From contig JBDSLU010000174.1 of NCBI GenBank assembly GCA_039916225.1, positions 1 through 13,282 of the forward strand: a stretch of DNA of 13,282 nucleotides. The letters run 5' to 3'. The position numbers were made by a program, and so were the translations under genes. The DNA comes from JBDSLU01 sp039916225 (GTDB taxonomy: Bacteria > Acidobacteriota > Vicinamibacteria > Vicinamibacterales > Vicinamibacteraceae). Under the pieces are notes generated by a model, which saw only the letters and a list, made by a program, of their open reading frames with translations, searched no databases and had not been told where the DNA came from. This document shows positions 1 to 5,687 of the stretch, in pieces. Position 1 is the first letter of the stretch. Every line of letters starts with the position of its first letter.

Positions 1-71
1 CGGTACTTCGGGTTCTCCGAGGCGAACTTGCCGACGAGGTCCTGGATCTGGCCGCGGGTCATCTTTTCCAT
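1..71 (-). CDS. Partial small protein, RiPP leader-like (NHLP/Nif11 type) N-terminus
   Basis: Only the first 23 complete codons are in the window; the gene runs off the left edge. The peptide starts MEKMTRGQIQDLVGKFASEN and continues with PKYR. The pattern of an amphipathic helix followed by an [A/S]xx[N/D]PxxR step resembles the N-terminal leader of nitrile-hydratase-like or Nif11-like RiPP precursors, where it is normally followed by a LLxxPKxxL segment that cannot be seen here. The start at 71 was chosen because it gives the usual short leader. An in-frame ATG at 122-120 would add 17 residues but would leave only about 13 nt of leader from the predicted sigma-54 start. The ribosome binding site is weak (an AGAAGAG stretch about 10 nt upstream). 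A consensus sigma-54 promoter lies just upstream. It could equally be an unrelated small cytoplasmic protein; that a gene starts here is much surer than its family. Confidence 0.55.
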   Translation of the reverse strand, partial: MEKMTRGQIQDLVGKFASENPKY

Positions 72-146
72 GGTGTGTGCTCTTCTCTGGGTATCGAGTG
101 GTTTAGGTTTCCAACCGGTCATCGGTCGGTCACGGCCTCTGTAAGA

Positions 147-161
147 GCAACCGCGGTGCCA
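147..161 (-). promoter_or_regulatory. Sigma-54 (RpoN) -24/-12 promoter
   Basis: Read on the minus strand, TGGCAC (161-156), a 5-nt spacer and TTGC (150-147) match the known sigma-54 core TGGCAC-N5-TTGC, and a pyrimidine precedes the first element. Transcription would start near 135 and give a leader of about 64 nt before the ATG at 71. The site lies in non-coding DNA and points at the leader-like gene, which raises its credibility. Sigma-54 promoters need an enhancer-binding ATPase; a tandem repeat upstream at 242-271 could be its site. Confidence 0.7.
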
Positions 162-241
162 GATGTCGCACGTCCAAAAAACTCAATGAAATAGGCCTGA
201 ATCGCCCAGTCGGCCGATTCCTGCCACTAGCCGATGGGACA

Positions 242-271
242 CCAGCTCCATTGCGCCGGGTCCCAGCTCCA
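242..271. repeat. Tandem 9-bp direct repeat, possible activator site
   Basis: CCAGCTCCA occurs at 242-250 and again at 263-271, a 21-bp period, about two helical turns (TGGAGCTGG on the minus strand). The pair lies about 107-136 bp upstream of the predicted sigma-54 start, within the normal range for upstream activating sequences. It is also just past the stop codon of the last operon gene (303). The repeat is seen directly; an activator-binding role is inference. Confidence 0.4.
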
Positions 272-283
272 ATCCTCTCTCCT

Positions 284-295
284 GGTCTCGAGACC
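284..295. repeat. 12-bp perfect palindrome after the lipoprotein operon
   Basis: GGTCTCGAGACC is a perfect palindrome with no spacer, 8 bp beyond the stop codon at 303. With no loop and no following T-run it is a poor intrinsic terminator for the minus-strand operon. It could be a protein-binding dyad, or chance. Confidence 0.25.
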
Positions 296-302
296 GATGC
301 GT

Positions 303-995
303 TCAGCGCAGAACCCCCGGAACCAGCGGCGGAAGCGAGGGGTCGTCGTCAGGCCCGCCAAACGGCAGCACCTGGAGCAGGAACGGCACGTTGGTGCATT
401 GCGCCACGGCTCCGCCGCTGTCGAGGAACCCGAGCCGGCCTCGGACGACGCCCTGCATCGATCGACCCTCCGCCGTCGGCCCGGCGCCCGATGGCGGCAC
501 TTCACCCGAGACGGTCGCCGTGTCGCCAGGCATGACGGCGAACCTCGTGTCGCGCAGCCCGAGGAATCGATCGTACTCGTCGTCGGCGGCTCCGCTGACG
601 CTGCCGACGACCACCACCCCCGACGGTGACGACGACACCCGGCGCAAGCGGAGTTCGAGCGTCGATCGATAGGGCGGGCGCGAACGTCCGACGAACTCGT
701 CGCCCTCGGGTGTGAACCACAGATACGTCGTGACGTGCTTGCCGGCACGTGGCACGGCAATGGGCACGCACGGCGGTGAGAGCGCGGGCTCGAACGAATC
801 GTCGTGGCCGGTCAGCTGCAGCAGAAAGCGCTCCGAGCTGAGACGCAACGGCGTGTTCGTTCCGGACACGTCGACCACCGGGAGCGGCGACGGCGCGGTC
901 GGCGCGTCGTGGCAACCCGGGGCGGTCAGAAGTACGGCCAGCAATACGCGGCGCGCGTGTGATCGGTCGCGGAGGGCGGAGCGGCTCACGGTCAT
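303..995 (-). CDS. Secreted lipoprotein with PTAP motif, unknown function
   Basis: A 230-aa protein whose function I do not recognise. The N-terminus is basic (RSHARR, residues 11-16) and is followed by a short hydrophobic stretch (17-24) ending in TAPGC, so Cys28 is a plausible lipidation site, although Pro at -2 makes the lipobox atypical. Directly after it comes CHDAPTAPSP. The remainder is rich in beta-prone segments, with a Gly/Asp/Pro-rich tail. The ATG at 995 forms an ATGA overlap with the stop of the preceding lipoprotein gene, which decides the start over an upstream in-frame ATG at 1124. No good Shine-Dalgarno is present, so translational coupling is likely. It is the last gene of a five-gene operon of exported proteins. 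Being a gene is well supported; any role is unknown. Confidence 0.75.
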   Translation of the reverse strand: MTVSRSALRDRSHARRVLLAVLLTAPGCHDAPTAPSPLPVVDVSGTNTPLRLSSERFLLQLTGHDDSFEPALSPPCVPIAVPRAGKHVTTYLWFTPEGDEFVGRSRPPYRSTLELRLRRVSSSPSGVVVVGSVSGAADDEYDRFLGLRDTRFAVMPGDTATVSGEVPPSGAGPTAEGRSMQGVVRGRLGFLDSGGAVAQCTNVPFLLQVLPFGGPDDDPSLPPLVPGVLR

Positions 996-1453
996 CGGCG
1001 GGTCGCCTCGAGACTGCCGCCGCCGATCGATCCGCAGGCGAGCAGATCCCGGTACGTGCCGGTCATCCGGTTGCCGTCGAGTGCGGTGCGTGCGTGCAGC
1101 ACCGAGCCTTCTCCGGTTGGACACCCCGGCGCGCCGCGGGCTCGAAAGAACAGGTCGATCGTGGGCTGGTCGGTCGAGCTCACCGTGACGTCACCGGACA
1201 GGTCGTGGCCGCTCTCGCTGAACGACAGCGTGAACGTGCCGGTCGCCGTCGCGTCGAAGCCGCGCGCCGAGAACCGTAGCTGACCGACGCCGCGCAGCTG
1301 ATCGGTGACCGTGCCCGACCACGAGCCTTCGACCGACGAAGGGCGCGGACCGGGCGCGGTCGGCGACTCGCCGCACCCCGCCACCATCAGGCAACCGAGC
1401 AAAGCAGTCCTCGTGACGACGTATCGGATGGTCGGAGGCATGGCGAGTCTCAT
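992..1453 (-). CDS. Small lipoprotein with PTAP motif and GSWSG beta-barrel-like start
   Basis: A 153-aa predicted lipoprotein. A hydrophobic signal (about residues 11-26) ends in the lipobox LMVAGC with Cys27, and the mature protein starts CGESPTAPGP, the same PTAP linker as its downstream neighbour. The mature part begins with GSWSGTVTD (43-51), a G-x-W-x-G opening typical of small calycin-like beta-barrels, and has two further cysteines (Cys111 and Cys140) that could pair in the periplasm. The start may be ATG 1453 or in-frame ATG 1441 (Met5); neither has a clear ribosome binding site. The gene begins 7 nt after the stop of the beta-propeller gene and overlaps the next gene by ATGA, so it sits inside the operon. 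The function is not recognised. Confidence 0.78.
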   Translation of the reverse strand: MRLAMPPTIRYVVTRTALLGCLMVAGCGESPTAPGPRPSSVEGSWSGTVTDQLRGVGQLRFSARGFDATATGTFTLSFSESGHDLSGDVTVSSTDQPTIDLFFRARGAPGCPTGEGSVLHARTALDGNRMTGTYRDLLACGSIGGGSLEATRR

Positions 1454-1460
1454 GGCGAAA

Positions 1461-2633
1461 TCAGTGAGGGAGTGCTGTGGTGGGCGCCACGTCGAGGCCC
1501 GTCGCCGGCGGGATGCCCGCCGGCACAAGCGCCATCAAGGTGTCCGCCCCGGCCACGTAGACGGCGTGTCCGTCCGAGGCCGGCGGCCACTCGACACGAC
1601 GATCCGGTCCGCCGAGCCGCCAGCGTTCTCGACCGGTCGACGCGTCGAGGGCGATGAGGGTGTCGTCGGTGAACGGCGCGTAGACCGTCGTGGCGTCGGC
1701 GTGCAGGCGAAGCGTCGCGACGCCATCCGGATGATGGAAGCGCCACGCCTCGCGCCGCGTCCTGACGTCGTAGGCGACGACACGGCCGGTCAGTGAGCCG
1801 GCCACGAGAAGGTTGCCGACCCCGGCCATCGCCCGGATCGGCGCGGCAGGCGGCCGCCGCACGTCGGGGCCACCGGGCTCCGGCGACGACAAGGTGCCTC
1901 GTGCCAGGCCAGTCCTCGCGTCCCAGCAGGTGAGCGTGCCGTCGGTGCCCGCGAGGACGAGCACCGAGCCGACGGCGACGGGCGGTCCCGCCGCGCCGAC
2001 GCCAGGCCTCAGCGCTCGCCTCCACAAGCGCCGACCCCGGCCGTCGAACGCCGCGAGACCACCGGCCGGTGTCAGGCCGTGCCGCCGATACGTCGCAACC
2101 ACCGTGTCGCCGACGGCGATCGGCGCGTAGACCGTCGTCCCCGCCGTGTCGTCGACGCGTCCGGTCCATTGCACCTGCCCGGTCGGCATGTCGATGGCGA
2201 CGATCCGGCCGTCCGCGGACCCCACATGGACCAGCATCCCGATGGCGGCGCCGAGGAAGGGCCCCAGTGCACCGCCCTCGGGCGCCAGGCCCCACCGCCG
2301 TTGTCCCGAGGCGCGATCGAGGGCGACGATCCCGCCGTCGCCCACCACGAGCACCTCGCCCGCGACGCGGATCGCCGATCCCCACGGCGCGTTTCCCGCG
2401 CCGCCCGTCGACACCCGCCAGCGCAGCGCGCCGGTGGTGGCGTCGAGCGCCACAACCTCGTGCTGTCGTGTCATGAAGTAGGCGAGCGACCCGGCCGCGG
2501 CCGGCTCGCCCCACCCCTCCGCCCGATGCGTCCACCGCAGGGCCGGATCGGTCGGCGCCGCCCCGCCCGTCGCCGACGTGAGCGCGACGACGCCGCAGAT
2601 GCACGACCACAGGATCCGAAGGCGTGTCCCCAT
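1461..2633 (-). CDS. Exported PQQ-type beta-propeller protein
   Basis: A 390-aa protein with a probable signal peptide (MGTRLRILWS then a hydrophobic stretch to about residue 25). The body is a repeated blade signature of the form VxALDxxTGxxxW, seen near residues 60-72 (ALDATTGALRW), 102-114 (ALDRASGQRRW), 145-156 (AIDMPTGQVQW), 193-204, 235-246, 286-297 (AYDVRTRREAW) and 327-338 (ALDASTGRERW). About seven blades fit the PQQ/BamB-like propeller fold. I do not see residues that would show it is a real quinoprotein enzyme, so a binding or scaffold role is as likely as catalysis. It starts 5 nt after the stop of the lectin-hydrolase gene; a GGAGGG ribosome binding site lies inside the end of that gene, about 11 nt before the ATG. 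It probably works outside the cytoplasm with its operon partners. Confidence 0.85.
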   Translation of the reverse strand: MGTRLRILWSCICGVVALTSATGGAAPTDPALRWTHRAEGWGEPAAAGSLAYFMTRQHEVVALDATTGALRWRVSTGGAGNAPWGSAIRVAGEVLVVGDGGIVALDRASGQRRWGLAPEGGALGPFLGAAIGMLVHVGSADGRIVAIDMPTGQVQWTGRVDDTAGTTVYAPIAVGDTVVATYRRHGLTPAGGLAAFDGRGRRLWRRALRPGVGAAGPPVAVGSVLVLAGTDGTLTCWDARTGLARGTLSSPEPGGPDVRRPPAAPIRAMAGVGNLLVAGSLTGRVVAYDVRTRREAWRFHHPDGVATLRLHADATTVYAPFTDDTLIALDASTGRERWRLGGPDRRVEWPPASDGHAVYVAGADTLMALVPAGIPPATGLDVAPTTALPH

Positions 2634-2638
2634 GCCCG

Positions 2639-4477
2639 CTACGACCCTCCGGTGTTGGTGGACCAGGACGACAGGCCACCGCTCGTGTAGATGACGACGT
2701 TGCCGTCGTTGTGGACGACGAGCCGGGCATTGACCTGCCCCGCCGTCTGGCTGGCCCACAGCGGCGTGCCGCTGCTGGCGTAGACGACGAAGTTGCCGTC
2801 GACCTGCATCTCGGCGTAGCCGGGGGCGCCGAACGTCTGCGTCGACCAGCGCGGCCCGTTCGGCCCGTAGAGCACAAGATTGCCGTCCGACTGGTAGGTC
2901 AACGCGAACCGCTGGTCCGTCGAGCGCACGGCCTGGCCCGGATACAAGCGCGCTCCGGCTGTGAGCGTGTCCTGTGACGGGCTCCCGCCGCCAGGCGTGC
3001 CCCCGCCCGGCCCTGGTGTGACGTTCCACGGTGGCTGCGGGCTCGACCAGATGGTGGCGCCGGAACTGCTGACGACGGAGATGGTGCCGCTGTTGTTCAA
3101 GAGCATGTAGGCGCCGGCGTTGCCGTAGGTGCCGGCGTGCCAGGCCGCGACGCCGGCGGCGTCGTAGACGACGAAGTTGCCGTCGCTCTGCATCACGGCA
3201 CGGTTGGTGGATCGGCCGAACGTCAGCGTCGACCACGCGACTACACCGTCGTAGCGATACAGGACGAGATTGCCGTCGGTCTGGTAGGCGAGCCGATAGC
3301 GGCCGTCCGGGGACCACAGCTGCTGACCCGGCAGGAGGGCCTGGCCGGCGGTGAGCGCCGTCGGACTGCCCACCGTGCCGCCGGTGCCGCGCGGCGGGAT
3401 GCCGAGCCGCGTCGACAGCACTTCGTAGAGCACGGAGTTCATGCCCTGCGTCTGCCGGAGGTGCGGCTGCGAATCGCGCTTCAGGATGGACACGCCGCCC
3501 GGGAACGCCTGGGTCCAGAACGGCAGGACGGTGTCGTTCTCGTAGCACTGGCCGAGGGCGGTGAACGCATAGAGCGAGGGATCGGAGATGGCGTTGCACC
3601 AGAGCCGCTCGTGGTTGTGCAGCCAACCGGCCAGCGACCACATCCAACTGGCGCGCTCCATGTCGCGCGTGTCGCCGGTTGCGGCGATCGTCAGCGCCCA
3701 GACGTCGAGCGTCGTCGACGCGACCCAGATCGCGCGATTGATCCCCGGCGCGAGCTCTGGCGCGATCGCCCGGAAGATGCCACCGCTGCCGGAATCGCTG
3801 ACCACGTTGATGATGCCGATGCGATTCGGCACGGTGCTGGCCTCCCGCGCCAGGTTGTCGCTGGCGTTGAGCGCGCGCACGTAGGGCGAGGTGGTGCGCA
3901 TCTGCTGGAACACCGGCATGGCCGCATCGACTCCGAGCCGCGACAGGCCGAGGATCCCGTCGCGCGCCGATCCGTCGGCGATCTCGAGGGCGCCGCGGAT
4001 GACGCCCAGGATCCACCAGGACCCCTCGGTGGGATTCCCGAACGACGACGACAGCCCGCTCACGATGCCGAAGCCGTTCAGGTTCAGTTCGAGCCAGTTG
4101 AAGAAGTTGTTGCTCAGCGGCGCACCACCGTGCGGCGAACTGAGCGTGACGATGCCTCCAAGGGGCCGCGCCTTGCTCCATTCGCGGGCGACGACCCCGC
4201 CGTTGCTGTGCCCGAGGGCCACTGTCGTCGCGTTCAGGCCGCCATACATCGACTGCAGCTGGGACGCCTGCTCCTCGTATGGCCTCTTCCAGTCCGTGGT
4301 CGGCCGGTGGACCTGGACGGCGAGCTGCGTCGAGAGCCGGACGCCGGCGTCGATCCAGGTGTCGCCAGTCGAGGCGAGGCCGTGGTTCAGGACGACGGGA
4401 CGATCCTGCGCCGCTACCGGCCGCACGCCGACGATCGCCAGCCCGAAGGCGAATGCCGCGATGGCCAGGCGTGTCAT
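2639..4477 (-). CDS. Secreted alpha/beta-hydrolase (lipase-like) with two B-lectin domains
   Basis: A 612-aa protein. Residues 1-23 form a signal peptide ending in AxA (VAA). Residues about 27-360 are a lipase-like alpha/beta-hydrolase: oxyanion HG at 32-33, nucleophile elbow GHSNGG with Ser91, and likely Asp315 (ENDTVLP) and His339 (SQPHL). Cys294 and Cys311 are the only cysteines and may form a disulfide. Then come two bulb-lectin domains (about 374-480 and 504-606) separated by a Gly/Pro/Thr linker. Five copies of the QxDxNxVxY carbohydrate-binding motif are intact (399-407, 430-438, 529-537, 558-566, and 589-597 with His for Gln); the sixth, near 460-469, is degenerate. The ATG at 4477 overlaps the upstream stop (ATGA) and has a GGGAGG site 6 nt before it. 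It probably cleaves an ester in lipid or polymer while bound to mannose-type glycans; the substrate is unknown. Confidence 0.9.
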   Translation of the reverse strand: MTRLAIAAFAFGLAIVGVRPVAAQDRPVVLNHGLASTGDTWIDAGVRLSTQLAVQVHRPTTDWKRPYEEQASQLQSMYGGLNATTVALGHSNGGVVAREWSKARPLGGIVTLSSPHGGAPLSNNFFNWLELNLNGFGIVSGLSSSFGNPTEGSWWILGVIRGALEIADGSARDGILGLSRLGVDAAMPVFQQMRTTSPYVRALNASDNLAREASTVPNRIGIINVVSDSGSGGIFRAIAPELAPGINRAIWVASTTLDVWALTIAATGDTRDMERASWMWSLAGWLHNHERLWCNAISDPSLYAFTALGQCYENDTVLPFWTQAFPGGVSILKRDSQPHLRQTQGMNSVLYEVLSTRLGIPPRGTGGTVGSPTALTAGQALLPGQQLWSPDGRYRLAYQTDGNLVLYRYDGVVAWSTLTFGRSTNRAVMQSDGNFVVYDAAGVAAWHAGTYGNAGAYMLLNNSGTISVVSSSGATIWSSPQPPWNVTPGPGGGTPGGGSPSQDTLTAGARLYPGQAVRSTDQRFALTYQSDGNLVLYGPNGPRWSTQTFGAPGYAEMQVDGNFVVYASSGTPLWASQTAGQVNARLVVHNDGNVVIYTSGGLSSWSTNTGGS

Positions 4478-5454
4478 CGCACGCCTCCCCGATCGAGGCG
4501 GATATTGGTGAACTCGACGTCGGCCGAGGCGCGGTCGCCGCTTTCCACCGACATCAGCTGTTCGCTGCGGATCCGCCGCCGCACCAGACCGGCGCCGGGG
4601 TCCTCCTGGTAGCTGACCGCGCTGTGCGATACGAGCCGACCCTCGCGGGCGACGTTGATCTCGACCGGAACCGACCAGGAGGGATCCGTGAGCACCTCGG
4701 TGGTGGCGTCGCTCGATGCCGTGACGTAGCGCTCGAGCCCGCGGACCGTTCCCTGCGGCGCCCCCAGCCGGCGCGTCAGGGCGCCGCGGCGGTCGGCCCG
4801 GCCGGCGATGTTCGGCAGGATGTGCTCGATCCACTGCCGTGACCGCGGGTCGCGTGACCGATCGGTGGTGTCGAGCGGCGCCGTCAGCCCGACCGCGTCG
4901 ATCGCGTCCATCGGCCGCACGTTGGTCGCCGATCCCCGGCGAAGGCCGGCCAGCAGGGCGGTCAGCGGATCGGCATCGACCGCCGGCCGTGGCTGCGACG
5001 GCAGCATGAACAGCAGCTGCCCGGCCGCGTCGTAGATGCGCGTCGGCGTCCGCGCATCACCGATCTCGATGCGCGACATGGGTGCGTTGGCCGGTACGAG
5101 CCTGGCGCCCTGCGCCGTCACGACGGCCCGGGGCGCCACCGACAGCACGGTCATCGTGGTCTTCCAGCCCGTGTCCCCGAGCGTGCGCACCCAGCGGTAG
5201 CGCATCTCCGGCGCGTCGGGGCCCGGCGTGCCGTCCCGTTTCACCATCCGCCGGCGGATCGTCACGTCGGCGCTGAAGGTGTCCCAGGACGGGTCGGGCG
5301 CGATACCTGGAGTGCGGGACGTCAGGTCGGGCACGGTGGGACCGGGTTCCCTCGATGGAGACGTGCGGAGCTGGGGCAGTCCGTCGGCGGCAGCCGGCCA
5401 GGAGACCGGAGCTGCGGCGAGGCTTGCCACGAGAACGGCGACGCGTGCGCGCAT
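4474..5454 (-). CDS. Secreted protein of unknown function, first gene of the operon
   Basis: A 326-aa protein I do not recognise. Residues 1-23 look like a signal peptide (basic start MRAR, hydrophobic core, AAA before Asp24). A proline-rich linker follows to about residue 55, then a beta-prone region starting at WDTFSADVTIRRRM, in which alternating polar and hydrophobic residues and the segment RIYDAAGQLLFML suggest a beta-sheet fold, remotely like periplasmic lipoprotein carriers; that likeness is only impression. There are no cysteines and no evident catalytic motif. The start is well fixed: AGGAGG lies 5 nt before the ATG, the best ribosome binding site in the window. It overlaps the lectin-hydrolase gene by ATGA, so the two are probably made in fixed proportion. 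It does not show the features I would expect of a lipase-specific foldase. Confidence 0.8.
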   Translation of the reverse strand: MRARVAVLVASLAAAPVSWPAAADGLPQLRTSPSREPGPTVPDLTSRTPGIAPDPSWDTFSADVTIRRRMVKRDGTPGPDAPEMRYRWVRTLGDTGWKTTMTVLSVAPRAVVTAQGARLVPANAPMSRIEIGDARTPTRIYDAAGQLLFMLPSQPRPAVDADPLTALLAGLRRGSATNVRPMDAIDAVGLTAPLDTTDRSRDPRSRQWIEHILPNIAGRADRRGALTRRLGAPQGTVRGLERYVTASSDATTEVLTDPSWSVPVEINVAREGRLVSHSAVSYQEDPGAGLVRRRIRSEQLMSVESGDRASADVEFTNIRLDRGGVR

Positions 5455-5687
5455 GAAGTCCTCCTCGGGACAGCTAGCGCCGGCCCGGGTCGTGACCCCT
5501 CACGTCCGGAATCGATGAAGTGCAAGGGGCCGGCCAGCGCCGATGGCGCGCCGTACCGACGGGAATACGAGGAAAACGAGCCGTGGGGCTCAGCGCTGGA
5601 CGTCGCCAGCGCGCAGGTCCTGCCACGCCGCCGGGCAGCGATGTGGCAGAAACTGCAACGCGGCGACGGGCTGTCGGAGTCGTCGAC
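5455..5687. other. Intergenic leader of the lectin-lipase operon
   Basis: This 233-bp stretch separates the stop of the enolase-superfamily gene from the five-gene operon, and it must hold any independent promoter of the operon. I see no convincing -35/-10 pair and no sigma-54 match. An imperfect dyad GGGTC-GT-GACCC lies at 5487-5498, about 33-44 nt before the start codon, possibly in the mRNA leader. No clear terminator hairpin with a T-run follows the enolase gene. A short plus-strand open frame covering this region has no ribosome binding site and is not called as a gene. Confidence 0.4.

Noticed and set aside
227..760. Minus-strand frame ending in WSWDPAQWSWC, which looks like a small peptide core
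   Set aside because: It is out of frame with the lipoprotein; the Trp repeat is simply the translation of the 21-bp direct repeat, and no start codon with a ribosome binding site lies close by.
1461..2633. Quinoprotein alcohol dehydrogenase activity for the beta-propeller protein
   Set aside because: The protein is shorter than those enzymes and I see no PQQ-binding Cys-Cys pair or catalytic Asp motif; only the blade repeats are supported.
3137..4612. 491-codon plus-strand open frame opposite the lectin-lipase
   Set aside because: Arg/Gly/Asp-rich with no motif, antisense to a gene with unmistakable lectin repeats and GHSNGG.
4474..5454. Lipase-specific foldase (Lif) identity for the gene next to the lipase
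   Set aside because: Lif proteins are helical with an N-terminal membrane anchor and a characteristic RxxFDY motif; this protein shows a cleavable signal, beta-prone sequence and no such motif.
5455..5687. Sigma-54-like TGGCAGGACCTGC in the lectin-lipase operon leader
   Set aside because: The spacing between the GG and GC elements is too short for sigma-54.
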